Position numbers and translations under genes: made by a program. The notes below the pieces were generated by a model. The model saw only the letters and a program-made list of their open reading frames with translations. It was not told the origin of the DNA and searched no databases. A stretch of 64,000 nt of DNA from Patescibacteria group bacterium (lineage in GTDB: Bacteria; Patescibacteriota; Patescibacteriia; 2-12-FULL-60-25): contig JAVHLR010000001.1 in NCBI GenBank assembly GCA_031082005.1, positions 1,121,251 through 1,185,250 of the forward strand. The letters run 5' to 3'. Positions 26,235 to 35,846 of this stretch are shown one piece after another; the first letter of the stretch is position 1; each line of letters starts with the position of its first letter.

Positions 26235-26627
26235 ATGCCAAAAGAATCAATGCCACCCTTCGCCGCGCCAGAGACTCCCAAGCGACCCTCAAAGCTTGGC
26301 AAATTAGCCAAGGCAGCCGCCCTAGCGGGTGCTCTCGCCTTGCCCGCTCAAGAAGCCGCCTGCGCCCCGGTTCAGCTCACCCCGTTAGCCGAAGATGCCG
26401 GAAAAACCCAAGCCGAAGTCAGGGAACGCCGTGCCGCGTGCGATCGCGGCATCCAAGAAGCGCGTGCCATCAAAAACAGCTCCAGACCGGTTGCCGCCGG
26501 CCTCGCCGACCAAGCAGAATTCAAATTCAGTTCCTGTTATGTCTCGTCAGGCATGGGCGTATGGGACGAAAAAGGTTTCCAAGAAGCTCAAGCTCTCCTC
26601 AAGCAAGCCAAAGAAACCAAAAACTGA
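26235..26627 (+). CDS. Small putatively secreted protein
   Basis: 130 residues from the ATG at 26235 (MPKESMPPF); the track start at 26172 overlaps the previous gene. A lysine-rich N-terminus (about 1-25) is followed by AAALAGALALPAQEAACA, which reads as a signal peptide with cleavage near AQEAACA. The mature part is charged and helical, with two further Cys (RRAACDRG, FSSCYVS) that could form a disulfide. TATCAT lies about 15 bases before the ATG, so the message could be nearly leaderless. No family is recognised. Confidence 0.5.
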   Translation: MPKESMPPFAAPETPKRPSKLGKLAKAAALAGALALPAQEAACAPVQLTPLAEDAGKTQAEVRERRAACDRGIQEARAIKNSSRPVAAGLADQAEFKFSSCYVSSGMGVWDEKGFQEAQALLKQAKETKN

Positions 26628-26654
26628 ACGGCAGGGATTATCATGCCCGCACGA

Positions 26655-26674
26655 CCCGGCTGGAGACAGCCGGG
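26655..26674 (+). terminator. Hairpin after the small secreted protein
   Basis: CCCGGCT-GGAGAC-AGCCGGG followed by CTTCGTT. A strong stem with a poor T-run. Confidence 0.55.
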
Positions 26675-26698
26675 CTTCGTTACCTGCAAAACTGACAT

Positions 26699-26725
26699 TT
26701 AGCACTCCCACCTTTTGACTGCTAA
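26699..26725 (+). promoter_or_regulatory. CIRCE operator of clpP
   Basis: TTAGCACTC, nine bases, GACTGCTAA: the left half is perfect and the right half has one mismatch to GAGTGCTAA. The right part overlaps a possible -35 box TTGACT (26715-26720), with TACCGT 18 bases on. Bound HrcA would thus block clpP transcription. Confidence 0.88.
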
Positions 26726-26786
26726 ACAACCTTTATGCTACCGTAAAATCTACCAGACAATCAAAGACTAACAAAAAACTCAATCT

Positions 26787-27401
26787 ATGAATCCCTACGA
26801 AATAAAATCGCAAATCTCCAGTTCCTGGCTCGTACCGACCGTCATCGAAAAAACAGCCTACGGCGAACGCGCTTACGACATCTACTCACGCCTGCTCAAG
26901 GACCGCATCATCATGCTCGGTTCGGCCATTGATGATGCGGTCGCCAATACCATAATCGCCCAAATCCTTTTCCTCGAAAGCCAGGATAAGACCAAGGACA
27001 TCAAGCTTTACATCAACTCTCCGGGCGGCAGCGTCACATCCGGACTCGCCATCTACGACACCATACAGCATGTCTCATGCGACGTACAGACCATCTGCGT
27101 CGGTATGGCCGCTTCTATGGCAGCCGTGCTTTTGGCCGGAGGTACCGCGAAAAAGCGCTTTGCCCTGCCCAACTCCGAAATCATGATCCACCAACCGCTC
27201 GGCGGCGTCGAAGGTCAGGCGACCGACATAAAGATCCGCGCTGAACGCATCCTGAAAGTCAAAGATCAGCTGAATAAGATACTCGCCAAACACAGTGGAC
27301 AGATCTTCAAGAAGATAGAGACAGACACTGATCGCGATAACTTCATGGATCCGAAACAAGCCCTGGAATACGGTCTGATCGATAAGATCATCGGAAAATA
27401 A
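26787..27401 (+). CDS. clpP: ATP-dependent Clp protease proteolytic subunit
   Basis: 204 residues, normal length. ClpP forms a two-ring 14-mer serine protease chamber fed by ClpX or ClpA/C. The catalytic Ser is in [16 protein letters not shown], the His in [11 protein letters not shown] and the Asp in [15 protein letters not shown]. The N-terminal part ([31 protein letters not shown]) and the handle helix region are also typical. It is a single-gene unit between a CIRCE operator and a bidirectional terminator; clpX is not adjacent. There is no Shine-Dalgarno sequence (AACAAAAAACTCAATCT before ATG). Confidence 0.97.
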   Translation: MNPYEIKSQISSSWLVPTVIEKTAYGERAYDIYSRLLKDRIIMLGSAIDDAVANTIIAQILFLESQDKTKDIKLYINSPGGSVTSGLAIYDTIQHVSCDVQTICVGMAASMAAVLLAGGTAKKRFALPNSEIMIHQPLGGVEGQATDIKIRAERILKVKDQLNKILAKHSGQIFKKIETDTDRDNFMDPKQALEYGLIDKIIGK

Positions 27402-27430
27402 TCACGGTGAACAACGACCACGACAAAAAA

Positions 27431-27456
27431 TCCTCCCGTTCGCGGGAGGATTTTTT
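27431..27456 (+). terminator. Bidirectional intrinsic terminator, clpP / membrane transferase
   Basis: TCCTCCCG-TTCG-CGGGAGGA with A6 before and T6 after, so it can stop both converging genes. The UUCG tetraloop makes the stem very stable. Confidence 0.95.
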
Positions 27457-28975
27457 ATTCTTTGTTCGCTACATACATCCTCGCGCTGTCATAATCCCCT
27501 GGTCCATAATCATCCGTATAGACCAAAGCGTCGCTGGCATCAAAGTCGAATGGTTGTGCCGTCGGGATATCGTATTTCTCCCTGATGCTGCGAGCCAAGG
27601 CCTCTGCATCGGGTTTATCTCCATGCCCCGCGAAAAGCATGACATTCGCGATTCTTCCCGTACCTTTTGTCACATTACCCATCGAAATCGGCACGACCCA
27701 ACCGAAAACGCTGCGCATGGTCGCCAGACTGCGTCGAGTAAAGACAGACTCACTCGCTTCAGGGTTAGTCGCCATGATTACGTTAGCCGTCAAAACTCCA
27801 TCGACCGATAACTTCTCATCCAAATCCATAAGCGCCTCACGTGTGATCAGATGCCACGGCACGCTCAAGTCGCCACCGTAAGCGTCGACCACAATCGTGT
27901 CATATTTTCCGTCGAGCCGTCTCACGACCGTACGGGCATCGCCAAAATGGATATTCAGCCCCGCCTCATCACCCGTCCCGAAAGTCTCCTTCGCCGCTTC
28001 GTACACCGCAGGATCTATCTCTATGACATCCGCTATCGCTCCCGGGTGACGTTCCAGGAATCCATGCGCGATATGCATACCCCCTCCTCCCACTAGCAAC
28101 AGACTTTTCGGATCAGACGTCAGCCCTTCTACCGCTTGAGCGGCTTTAGCATACGAAAAAACCGTATGTTCGGGATCTTCAAGCGTAGCGCCGGAATGAA
28201 AACCCTTATTGATGATGAGCATCTCGGAATCCTGCCCTTGCCAGGGCATCCGGATGACCGAGACGTGGGAATAAGCCGAAGGGAAAAACTTGCCCGGCGT
28301 CAGTTGCCCCTGCACGCTGTCCACCAGAGAACCGAGCATCACGATGGAAAAACAAGAACCTAGGATCGGATACATCTTCACCTTCTCGGTAAGCAACAAG
28401 GCATAGACTATCATCACCCCTGAAAGCATGACCAAGAGAGACTCGACGCCGAACCTAGGCAACAGCACATACCCCGTCAGGTATGTACCGACTAAACTGC
28501 CGATAGTGCCTAAAGCAGAAAGCAAACCCGCTTCGTGTCCGCTCTGCTCGACGTTCTTGACCATCATGCGCCACAAAACAGGTGGCACCGCGCCCAGCAA
28601 CAAAGAAGGCGGCGCGAACAAAATCAGTGAAGCCAGAGGTGTCGCGACCTGTTGAGATAGCACAGTGAAGGAAAGCAGGATTTCCCGCCCCAAAACCGAC
28701 ATCCCAAGCGACCAGATTCCAGCTCCGAACAAGGCCGCGGCTGCCCAACGGATATCTGGGCGCCTATCCACTACGACTCCGCCCAACCATGCTCCAAGGG
28801 CCAGTGCCGCCAAGATCACGCCGATGATATTCGTCCAGACCAGGACTGAAGAACCGAAATACGGGGCGGCCAATCGAGCCTCGAGAAGTTCCAGACTCAT
28901 CACGGCAAAGCCGCCTACAAAGGCGGCTCCGACCATAGTCCGGCGTGGAAGTCTTGCGTTCGCTTGCTCGGACAT
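27455..28975 (-). CDS. Membrane-fused spermidine-synthase-like protein
   Basis: 506 residues. The first ~220 form about seven hydrophobic segments with MSLELLEARLAAPYFGSSVLVWTNIIG, the hallmark start of the fused MFS/spermidine-synthase family. The C-terminal half is a Rossmann methyltransferase-like domain: SLLLVGGGGMHIAHGFLE, VIEIDPAVYEAAKETFG, IHFGDARTVVRR and DTIVVDAYGGD. In this family the aminopropyl-transfer activity is often uncertain because the polyamine-binding residues vary. A polyamine or related transferase at the membrane is a fair guess only. It is convergent with clpP and follows gyrA by 11 bases, so it is probably in the gyrA operon. Confidence 0.85.
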   Translation of the reverse strand: MSEQANARLPRRTMVGAAFVGGFAVMSLELLEARLAAPYFGSSVLVWTNIIGVILAALALGAWLGGVVVDRRPDIRWAAAALFGAGIWSLGMSVLGREILLSFTVLSQQVATPLASLILFAPPSLLLGAVPPVLWRMMVKNVEQSGHEAGLLSALGTIGSLVGTYLTGYVLLPRFGVESLLVMLSGVMIVYALLLTEKVKMYPILGSCFSIVMLGSLVDSVQGQLTPGKFFPSAYSHVSVIRMPWQGQDSEMLIINKGFHSGATLEDPEHTVFSYAKAAQAVEGLTSDPKSLLLVGGGGMHIAHGFLERHPGAIADVIEIDPAVYEAAKETFGTGDEAGLNIHFGDARTVVRRLDGKYDTIVVDAYGGDLSVPWHLITREALMDLDEKLSVDGVLTANVIMATNPEASESVFTRRSLATMRSVFGWVVPISMGNVTKGTGRIANVMLFAGHGDKPDAEALARSIREKYDIPTAQPFDFDASDALVYTDDYGPGDYDSARMYVANKE

Positions 28976-28986
28976 CTTATTTGTTC

Positions 28987-31476
28987 CTATTCTTCGACCT
29001 CTCCTCCAAGGATCGTCGCATTAGACAGCATGTCGCCTTCTTCCTTGAACCGCATGATACGCACTCCCTGGGTATCGCGTCCGAGGTTCGGTACGCTCTT
29101 GAACGGCAAACGGATGACGATGCCCTTCTTCGAGACGCAGAGCAGATCGCGCGTTTCATCTGTCGCGGTTACATATGCCGCGACTACTCCTCCGGTCTTG
29201 GCCGTGATCTTCATGGTACGGATTCCGGAGCCTCCGCGATTCTGGACTTTGTACTCCGTAAGGTTCGTACGCTTACCTAAGCCATTTTCGGCGATGGTGA
29301 AGATCTCCAGATGTCCTTTTTTCACCAAAGACGGCAGCACTACATCCATCCCGACCACGGCGTCGTTCTGTTTCTTGAGGTTTATGCCGCGTACGCCAGA
29401 AGCGGTGCGCCCCATGGGACGTACATCTGTCTCTTTGAACCTGATCGATTGCCCCTGTTGGGTGACAAGTACCACGTCGTCCGAACCCGATGAAGGCTTG
29501 ACCCAGCGCAGATCATCACCCTCGCGGAGGTTGATGGCGATGAGTCCAGAGCGTCTGACGTTATCGAACTCCCCGAGCGGTGTCTTTTTGATCGTACCCT
29601 TATCCGTGACCATGACGAGATGCTTAGCGCCCTCCATATCGCCCATCGGCAAGACGGTCGCCACCTTTTCGCCTGGACCCAGTTGCAGGAAGTTGACTAT
29701 AGCCTGTCCCTTGGACGTACGGCTGCCTTGCGGCACGTCGTACGCCTTCAGCCGGAATACGCGCCCTCGCGTAGTGAAGAACATCACGTCGGCATGGGTG
29801 TTGGTCGAGAAGACGTGCTCCACACGATCTTCTTCTTTGGTCGTGAGGCCGGTTACGCCCTTACCGCCGCGTCCCTGCGTACGGAAAGTGTCTGGCGGCA
29901 CGCGTTTGATGTAGCCGTCAGCCGTCATCATGACTACAGTGGATTCGTTCGGTATCAGATCCTCCACCGAGAATTCCCCCACCGGCGACTTGATCACCTG
30001 CGTGCGCCGCTCGTCGCCGTATTTCTCGGCCAGCTCCTCGACCTCCTGCTTGATGATGGCGAGCATCTTCTTGGCGGATTTCAGGATTGACTCAAGTTCA
30101 GCGATCAAATCCATCTTTTCCTTGTACTCCTGCTCAATCTTGAGACGTTCCAGGTTAGCCAATTGCTGCAATCTCATCTCGAGGATGGCGCCGGCCTGAA
30201 TCTCCGACAGCTTGAATTTCTTGATCAAGTTGACCTTCGCTTCATCCTTGTCTTTCGATTTCTTGATGGTGGCGATCACCTCGTCGATCTTGATCAAAGC
30301 GATACGCAGACCCTCAAGGATATGCGCACGCTCCTTGGCGCGCGCCAAATCGTATTCCGTACGTCGTCTGACGACGTTTTGGCGATGCTTGAGGTATTCG
30401 TCAAGGATATTCTTGAGCGTCAGGACGCGTGGCAGAATCCCATCGACCAAAGCCAAGGTATTTACATGGAACGTCTCCTGCAGCTGCGACATCTTGAACA
30501 GCTGGTTCAGGACTTTGCGCGGATAGGCGTCCTTCTTGAGCTCGATCACGATGCGTATGCCGTCCTTGTTCGACTCGTCACGCAAATCCTTGATGCCTTC
30601 GATCTTCTTCTCTTGCACCAAATCTGCGATGCGCTCTATCAGGGTGGCTTTATTCACCTGATACGGTATCTCGCTCACCAGGATCTTGAACTGACCCGCC
30701 TTATCCTCAACGATCTCGGTCCTGGCGCGCATCACGATGCCGCCTTTACCCGTGGCATATGCCTGTTTGATTTCGTTGATGTCGTAGATGATGCCTCCAG
30801 TCGGGAAATCCGGTCCGGTTATATGCTCCATCAGACCTTCTACCGTGATATCAGGATCTTCGATCAAAGCCCCGATAGCCCCGCAAATCTCCTTCAAGTT
30901 GTGCGGCGGGATGTTCGTCGCCATGCCTACGGCGATGCCGAGCGTACCGTTCAACAACAAGTTAGGCAGCTTAGCCGGCAAGACCGAGGGCTCACGTTTT
31001 GATCCATCATAATTGGGACGGAAATCGACAGTATCCTTCTCGATATCGAACAACAACTCTTCCGCGATCATCCCCAACTTTGACTCCGTATAACGATAGG
31101 CAGCCGGACTATCTCCATCGATCGAACCGAAGTTGCCTTGGCCGCGGATAAGCGGATAGCGCATGGAAAAATCCTGCGCCATGCGTACCAACGAATCATA
31201 GACCGCAAGGTCGCCGTGCGGATGATAGTTTCCCAGCACGTCTCCGACCACGGTGGCGCACTTCTTGAACTTAGCGGTGGAACGCAGACCGTTCTGCCAC
31301 ATCGAATACAGGATGCGCCTGTGCACCGGCTTCAGGCCATCCCGGACATCCGGCAATGCGCGATCCACGATCACGCTCATGGCATAGTCCAAAAAGGAGG
31401 TGCGCATCTCCTGGACGATATCCTGCTCATTGACCGTACCTATGTACTGCAAAGGTGATTGTTTATTCTCTTCCAT
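28987..31476 (-). CDS. gyrA: DNA gyrase subunit A
   Basis: 829 residues. GyrA cuts and rejoins DNA in the gyrase tetramer. The breakage-reunion domain shows [23 protein letters not shown], the catalytic Tyr region [14 protein letters not shown] and the QRDR area [19 protein letters not shown]. The coiled-coil tower contains [13 protein letters not shown]. The C-terminal beta-pinwheel has six blade-like repeats and a GyrA-box-like [11 protein letters not shown], which favours gyrase over topoisomerase IV. gyrB is not in the window. It lies in a leftward run between a small membrane protein (12 bases upstream) and the spermidine-synthase-like gene. Confidence 0.97.
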   Translation of the reverse strand: MEENKQSPLQYIGTVNEQDIVQEMRTSFLDYAMSVIVDRALPDVRDGLKPVHRRILYSMWQNGLRSTAKFKKCATVVGDVLGNYHPHGDLAVYDSLVRMAQDFSMRYPLIRGQGNFGSIDGDSPAAYRYTESKLGMIAEELLFDIEKDTVDFRPNYDGSKREPSVLPAKLPNLLLNGTLGIAVGMATNIPPHNLKEICGAIGALIEDPDITVEGLMEHITGPDFPTGGIIYDINEIKQAYATGKGGIVMRARTEIVEDKAGQFKILVSEIPYQVNKATLIERIADLVQEKKIEGIKDLRDESNKDGIRIVIELKKDAYPRKVLNQLFKMSQLQETFHVNTLALVDGILPRVLTLKNILDEYLKHRQNVVRRRTEYDLARAKERAHILEGLRIALIKIDEVIATIKKSKDKDEAKVNLIKKFKLSEIQAGAILEMRLQQLANLERLKIEQEYKEKMDLIAELESILKSAKKMLAIIKQEVEELAEKYGDERRTQVIKSPVGEFSVEDLIPNESTVVMMTADGYIKRVPPDTFRTQGRGGKGVTGLTTKEEDRVEHVFSTNTHADVMFFTTRGRVFRLKAYDVPQGSRTSKGQAIVNFLQLGPGEKVATVLPMGDMEGAKHLVMVTDKGTIKKTPLGEFDNVRRSGLIAINLREGDDLRWVKPSSGSDDVVLVTQQGQSIRFKETDVRPMGRTASGVRGINLKKQNDAVVGMDVVLPSLVKKGHLEIFTIAENGLGKRTNLTEYKVQNRGGSGIRTMKITAKTGGVVAAYVTATDETRDLLCVSKKGIVIRLPFKSVPNLGRDTQGVRIMRFKEEGDMLSNATILGGEVEE

Positions 31477-31488
31477 ACCAGTCTATAT

Positions 31489-32094
31489 CTATTGTTTATT
31501 CGTGTTGTTGTTTTCGCCGTTTGCCTGCTGCGTGGCATCCGATCCTATCGGCTTATTGAAGATATCCCTCTTCGTCCCGTCCTGCGTTCCCGAAACTGCA
31601 TTCTCCTGCATCAATTGCTGCAAGGTATCGACGACCGGTGTCCCGGTGCTTGATGCTACGCCTGAATCAGCCGTCGCATCTTTGATTTTCCAAGTCTCGC
31701 TCAATACCTCTTGGGCTTCTTTCATCTGGCTCGTGACATTCTTCAGAGAAGAACCCAGATCAGAGACTGCGGGACGTAACTCATTCTTGTAGGTTTTTGC
31801 GATCTCCGGCTTCACTGCCCACCACCAACCGAAAAGAACCATAAGCGCCGTCGCCGTTACCCCAGCCCACATGCTGACTATCTGCACCGGGTCATGGGTT
31901 TCACGCATCGCGGCATGCGCCAAGATTATCCTGCGCTTCTCATCGCTGCTCAAACCCTTTCCGGAAACGAACACATCCGGCGCAACAGGCTGCTCGGCTA
32001 CGCGTTTCACCGTCCGTTTCTGGACAGGCTTCGTCGATGCCCTCTTAGGCGGCGCACGACGCGTTTTCTTTTCTTTTGGATCAAGGGTTTTCAT
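31489..32094 (-). CDS. Small single-pass membrane protein of unknown function
   Basis: About 201 residues from the ATG at 32094; the track start at 32106 is a TTG. The N-terminal 45 residues are Lys/Arg-rich (KEKKTRRAPPKRASTKPVQKR), then comes one membrane helix near 80-100 (VSMWAGVTATALMVLFGWWWAV). A predicted extracytoplasmic helix (NELRPAVSDLGSSLKNVTSQMKEAQEVL) and an Asn/Gln-rich disordered tail follow. No family is recognised. It precedes gyrA by 12 bases, so it is co-transcribed with it; a nucleoid or cell-envelope link would be speculation. Confidence 0.7.
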   Translation of the reverse strand: MKTLDPKEKKTRRAPPKRASTKPVQKRTVKRVAEQPVAPDVFVSGKGLSSDEKRRIILAHAAMRETHDPVQIVSMWAGVTATALMVLFGWWWAVKPEIAKTYKNELRPAVSDLGSSLKNVTSQMKEAQEVLSETWKIKDATADSGVASSTGTPVVDTLQQLMQENAVSGTQDGTKRDIFNKPIGSDATQQANGENNNTNKQ

Positions 32095-32130
32095 ACATTT
32101 GGACAAATGAACGAATATCGATAAAAAGGA

Positions 32131-32778
32131 CTAGGCGCGTTCCAAGACAGTGATCACCATATCCTCACTCGGCAGATCTTTCTTCGTGATCTTAAGCTTA
32201 TTCGCATCCTGCCGTTGGCACACGCCGAGTGATTTGCAGAAATCATTTACGCTCCCCAGTTTAGTTTTGATGCCCGGCAGATCATAGTGCATCGGCACCA
32301 CGATACGCGGTTCGACGATCGAGATTATTTCGCTCGCCAGCTTGGAATCCATCACCTCTCCTCCGCCCACCGGCAAAAACAAAATTTGGATATCTCCGAG
32401 CTCCTCTACCTCCGAATCCGTCAGTTTCCTTCGGTGTTGCCCCAAGAAAGCCATCGCGATATCTTCCGCGACAATCCGATAAATGACGGAACGATGCTTG
32501 TCTTCCGGTTCGCAAGACGGATCCTGGATGCCTTGGACGAACACGTTCTTCACCTCATATTCACCCGGATTCGAGATGATGAACGGTGACCCCTGCACGC
32601 CCTCCAAATTGAAACGCGACTTGTCCTGATGCGACAGCAGAAGGATGTCCGGTTCGACCGTCCGTGGCAAGCGCAAACTAGCCTCATTCTGGAAAGGATC
32701 CGTCAGTACAGTCGCCTCCTTATCGGCAATTTTTGCCTCTATCCTGATGGTCGAATATCCATGCCAATAAATCTGCAT
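32131..32778 (-). CDS. MBL-fold (UlaG-like) protein with degenerate metal site
   Basis: 215 residues with the fold order of UlaG-like metallo-hydrolases: IYWHGYSTIRIEA, VLTDPF, DILLLSHQ, then NPGEYEVKNVFVQGI, DIQILFLPVGGG and a late PRIVVPMHYDLPG. The key motif HxHxDH, expected after LLLSH, reads HQDKSR, so most metal ligands are missing. The outer His of VVPMHY remains. It is therefore more likely a binding or structural protein than an active hydrolase. Such degenerate MBL proteins occur in CPR genomes, but their role is not known to me. Neighbours give no hint. Confidence 0.75.
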   Translation of the reverse strand: MQIYWHGYSTIRIEAKIADKEATVLTDPFQNEASLRLPRTVEPDILLLSHQDKSRFNLEGVQGSPFIISNPGEYEVKNVFVQGIQDPSCEPEDKHRSVIYRIVAEDIAMAFLGQHRRKLTDSEVEELGDIQILFLPVGGGEVMDSKLASEIISIVEPRIVVPMHYDLPGIKTKLGSVNDFCKSLGVCQRQDANKLKITKKDLPSEDMVITVLERA

Positions 32779-32855
32779 AATTTACTATAGAAATACAGGT
32801 ATTTTTACCCCAAAATACTATCATGCTGGATATGTAAAAACAAGGGTTTTGTACC

Positions 32856-33776
32856 CTAACAAGCTGCTCGTCTATATTCCTCGGCTGCCGTCTCTGCCGC
32901 GACCGGATTCACCACTATTCCCCCGTCCAGTTCGAACCCACCCCAGCGATTCATCCGCGGCGTGAAATTGATCTCAAAAAGCTCATCTTCCTCGCCGACT
33001 ACGTCATGAAAAAAAATATTGTACGCGCATTTGAGCTGCTTCATGAGCGGCAAAAGCGCATATATCGCCTGTGCTAATGATTTACGCTCTGCCGGGTCGG
33101 TCTCGGTGATATTGTCGATCTGGCGTTTCAGGATTATCCGTGCCCCATAAGCAAAACGAGATGCCGGATCAGCATAAGCGACGACATGTTTATCCGAAAA
33201 TATGGTCAAAGCGGGCTTCGCTTCCTTCAACGCCGATTGGGTCATGTTTTGGCCGCTCTGTCTTGCCGAAGTTTGGCGCTTACGGATGATCTGCTTCACC
33301 CTGCTCGGCACGAAATTCAATGCGAAAATCTGCGAATGCGCGTGCGGCTGCGACGCCCCTGCCTCCAGCCCATCGTTCTTGAAGATTAAGATATATTTCA
33401 CGCCTTTCCGTCGCCGCATCTCAAGCGCCCGAGACGCATAAGCCTCCAGCAACGTCTCCAACGCGTTCAGATCACAAGAAGAAAAAGGCTTACACCCTTC
33501 GCCTTCGACCAAAATCTCTTGGAAGCCGGAAAACTCACCGCTCGTCGGGAATACCGGATACTTATTCTCTATCGCCCATACACGGCCCTTGCCCTTACCG
33601 AATTGCGCCAAAATGTTCTCCTTCTTCAGATTTTTGGGCGAAAATGGGTCGACAACCTTCTTCTTCAAGCCATTCGGACGTTTATGCCGATATGGAGCCA
33701 AAATTATGCACTCACCCGTGATATCGTCACAGATGTATTTCAGTGCGGGTTTGATCTGCTTTTTTTTCTGCGGCAT
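32856..33776 (-). CDS. Galactose-1-phosphate uridylyltransferase-like protein (HIT superfamily)
   Basis: 306 residues. The N-terminal part has WAIENKYPVFP and an FQEILVEG strand that match GalT, and NDGLEAGASQPHAHSQIFA contains the histidine-triad-like nucleotidyl-transfer site (PHAHSQ, where classic GalT has HPHGQ). The C-terminal half has YNIFFHDV and NRWGGFELDGGIVVNPVAAETAAEEYR, close to the second GalT half. It may transfer UMP or another nucleotide between sugar phosphates. The substrate is uncertain because CPR GalT-like proteins are divergent. It ends the MBL-to-ruvC leftward group. Confidence 0.8.
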   Translation of the reverse strand: MPQKKKQIKPALKYICDDITGECIILAPYRHKRPNGLKKKVVDPFSPKNLKKENILAQFGKGKGRVWAIENKYPVFPTSGEFSGFQEILVEGEGCKPFSSCDLNALETLLEAYASRALEMRRRKGVKYILIFKNDGLEAGASQPHAHSQIFALNFVPSRVKQIIRKRQTSARQSGQNMTQSALKEAKPALTIFSDKHVVAYADPASRFAYGARIILKRQIDNITETDPAERKSLAQAIYALLPLMKQLKCAYNIFFHDVVGEEDELFEINFTPRMNRWGGFELDGGIVVNPVAAETAAEEYRRAAC

Positions 33777-33779
33777 ATG

Positions 33780-33989
33780 TCACTCGGTCAACTTTTGGCT
33801 CGGTCGTTGCGTCTGTCCAGCCGAGGTGGTCTGCTCTGGTGCACGAAGACCGGCCGTGCCCCCGACACCTTCAACGATTATTTTCCCGCTCTGGCCGCTC
33901 ACCACAACACCGCTATCTTCCTGCGCAGCGACACACCCTGCTCCCAGCAAAACGAGCGCAAACAAAAGGAATGTAATTTTGTTCATCAT
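33780..33989 (-). CDS. Small lipoprotein
   Basis: 69 residues. A type II signal peptide MMNKITFLLFALVLLGAGC carries a perfect lipobox LGAGC, so the mature protein is a lipid-anchored peptide of about 51 residues (VAAQEDSGVVVSGQSGKIIV, then a Gln/Thr-rich end). It lies three bases before the GalT-like gene and ten bases after ruvC, so it belongs to that operon. No family recognised. Confidence 0.7.
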   Translation of the reverse strand: MMNKITFLLFALVLLGAGCVAAQEDSGVVVSGQSGKIIVEGVGGTAGLRAPEQTTSAGQTQRPSQKLTE

Positions 33990-33999
33990 GCCTCAAAAA

Positions 34000-34506
34000 T
34001 TAAACACCTGGCGTACAGGCCTTAGTATGCTTGAAAAGCGAACCTCCGACAATCGCCATAGCGAGGGCGTCTGCTGCGTCATCCGGCTTTGGTATCTCCT
34101 GCAATAACAACACCCTCTGCACCATCTGTTGGATTTGTTTCTTGTCAGCGCCGCCCCAACCGGTGAGCCCCAATTTGACCTGCGCAGGCGTCACATCCAC
34201 AATCGGCACTCCCGCATCAGCCGCAGCCAAAACCATGACTCCACGCGCCATCCCCACTTTTATCGCTGTCTTGGCGTTATTTTGAAAAAATAGCTGTTCT
34301 ATCGCCACGCATGACGGTCTGTGCTCAAGGATTATCCCACGCAGCCCATCGCGTAATTGCTGCAACCTTAACGTAAACTCATCTTTCGCGCTTGTCTGGA
34401 TACAACCATGACCTAGATAAAGCATCTTGGATCCTGCGTGATCGACGATACCGAAACCCATCCGGTCAAAACCTGGGTCAATACCGAGTACACGAAGGTT
34501 ATTCAT
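34000..34506 (-). CDS. ruvC: Holliday junction resolvase RuvC
   Basis: 168 residues, normal size. RuvC resolves Holliday junctions left by recombination. The catalytic acids are visible: GIDPGFDRMGFGIVD (first Asp), CVAIEQLFFQNNAKTA (Glu) and PDDAADALAMAI (the final Asp pair). The DNA-binding loop and IQTSAKDEFTLRLQQLRDGL region are also typical. yebC lies six bases upstream; ruvA and ruvB are not here. The yebC-ruvC order is widespread. Confidence 0.96.
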   Translation of the reverse strand: MNNLRVLGIDPGFDRMGFGIVDHAGSKMLYLGHGCIQTSAKDEFTLRLQQLRDGLRGIILEHRPSCVAIEQLFFQNNAKTAIKVGMARGVMVLAAADAGVPIVDVTPAQVKLGLTGWGGADKKQIQQMVQRVLLLQEIPKPDDAADALAMAIVGGSLFKHTKACTPGV

Positions 34507-34512
34507 CCGCAG

Positions 34513-35238
34513 TTATGCCAAATTAGAATACACCTGACTCACATCATCCAATTCATCCAGACTATCGATCAAATCCGAGACCTTTAGCCCTGTCTCTTCA
34601 TCCGTCTCAACCAGATTCTTGGGCAACCATTCGAATTCTACCGAATCCGCCGTCAGCCCCAACGCATGCACAGCGTCCGCGACTTTAGCCAGATCAACCG
34701 GTGCGCATTTGATCTCAGTGCCTTCATCATATTCAGAGATATCTTCCGCCCCCGCATCGATCAAAGCCAATTCAACTTCATCGCGCCTGTCTGCGGGTAA
34801 TCCCCCAGGCACCCTGACGACGCCCTTCCTATCGAACAAATAAGTCACCGATCCCTGCGCCGCCAAAGTCGCCTCTCCTTTGGATAGAAGATGCTTAACG
34901 TCATTCGCCGAACGATTACGATTGTCGGTCAAACATTCGATTATCAGTGCCGTACCGCCGGGAGCGTACGCCTCATAAGTCAACGACTCGATGATCGCTG
35001 CGTCCGTCCCCTTGCCCGTACCGCGTTGCACAGCACGTTCCACTGCATCCTTGGGCATAGATGCTTTACGTGCCCGATCCATTGCGACACGCAACCTCAC
35101 GTTCATATTCGGGTCGCCACCTTTTTCACGCGCCGCCACCGTGATTTCCCGCGCTAACTTGGTGAATGAAGCGGAACGCTTGGCATCTACCGCGCCCTTG
35201 AATTGTTTGACTTTGGACCATTTGGAATGTCGTGACAT
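34513..35238 (-). CDS. YebC/PmpR family protein
   Basis: 241 residues from the ATG at 35238 (MSRHSKWSKVKQFKGAVDAKR); the track start at 35286 overlaps the next promoter. The family signature is complete: HSKWSKVK, FTKLAREITVAAREKGGDPNMN, LR-A---A+-ASMPKDAVERAVQRGTG, EAYAPGGTALIIECLTDNRNRS and the acidic C-terminal domain. YebC proteins act either as transcription regulators (PmpR) or, in newer work, as translation factors that relieve stalling at proline runs. Which applies here cannot be told. The start has GAGG close upstream. Confidence 0.93.
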   Translation of the reverse strand: MSRHSKWSKVKQFKGAVDAKRSASFTKLAREITVAAREKGGDPNMNVRLRVAMDRARKASMPKDAVERAVQRGTGKGTDAAIIESLTYEAYAPGGTALIIECLTDNRNRSANDVKHLLSKGEATLAAQGSVTYLFDRKGVVRVPGGLPADRRDEVELALIDAGAEDISEYDEGTEIKCAPVDLAKVADAVHALGLTADSVEFEWLPKNLVETDEETGLKVSDLIDSLDELDDVSQVYSNLA

Positions 35239-35279
35239 AGCCTCGTAATTTGACCCTACATTAGCCGAACCGTGAGATA

Positions 35280-35308
35280 TTGACAAAAAACCTGAATAAG
35301 GCTATTTT
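35280..35308 (+). promoter_or_regulatory. Promoter of the zinc-ribbon gene
   Basis: TTGACA, a 17-base spacer, TATTTT. The start near 35315 gives a leader of about 25 bases with TTGGAGG before the ATG. Confidence 0.75.
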
Positions 35309-35339
35309 CCTTTAGCTCTTTTACCTTGGAGGTCACCTG

Positions 35340-35651
35340 ATGCTGTGTATTTTTTGCGGCCGTCCCAACATCGATTCAGCAGCCCGCTTCTGCGATAGCT
35401 GCCTGCATCTGCTCGTCATCCAACGAGCCATCGAACGCGGCCGTTTCCATGGCGTGAAAATCATGCATCTGCTTCAGACGGCGAAACGCCTACCATGTCT
35501 TGCCTGCGCCCACAAACCTTGTACCTGCCTCTGCGTCGTCTGCCATCTGACCAGCGACAAGTGCACCTGTCGGGCTGAAGCGATTCTCGCATATTACGGC
35601 ATCCAGGGATATGAAGACGTAGCCCCACAAGCGGCTATTCCTGCCCCTTGA
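35340..35651 (+). CDS. Small Cys-rich zinc-ribbon protein
   Basis: 103 residues with twelve Cys. The first site is CIFC-x11-CDSC, a classic zinc ribbon; the second half is CLACAHKPCTCLCVVC-x6-CTC, a dense cluster that could bind one or two more zinc ions. There is no signal peptide, so it is cytoplasmic, and a Lys/Arg-rich helix (IQRAIERGRFHGVKIMHLLQTAKR) lies between the clusters. That would suit nucleic-acid or protein binding. It is a monocistronic gene with a strong RBS, own promoter and own terminator, divergent from yebC. No family recognised. Confidence 0.7.
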   Translation: MLCIFCGRPNIDSAARFCDSCLHLLVIQRAIERGRFHGVKIMHLLQTAKRLPCLACAHKPCTCLCVVCHLTSDKCTCRAEAILAYYGIQGYEDVAPQAAIPAP

Positions 35652-35804
35652 TGAACCCTGTACGGGTCATCGAATGAGGTTAACCCTTTAAGACCTTAGT
35701 CCTGATAGTTCTTCCGTCGCGTTGCATCGGGACATGAAGGCCGAGGCTGGCGATCCTCGCAAACACTCTCTCATGATCTTCACCTCTCAAGGAGGTGAAG
35801 CCAG
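35652..35804. other. 3' region of the zinc-ribbon gene, no gene seen
   Basis: Contains a hairpin CACCTC-TCAAG-GAGGTG and GC-rich inverted repeats but no supported ORF. It may be a 3' untranslated tail before the terminator. Confidence 0.4.
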
Positions 35805-35839
35805 CTCCCCCGTCGTGCCAGCGGCAGGGGAGTTTTTTT
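35805..35839 (+). terminator. Intrinsic terminator of the zinc-ribbon gene
   Basis: CTCCCC pairs with GGGGAG, with an inner TGCC-AGC-GGCA stem, and TTTTTTT follows. Confidence 0.9.
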
Positions 35840-35846
35840 AATTCAC

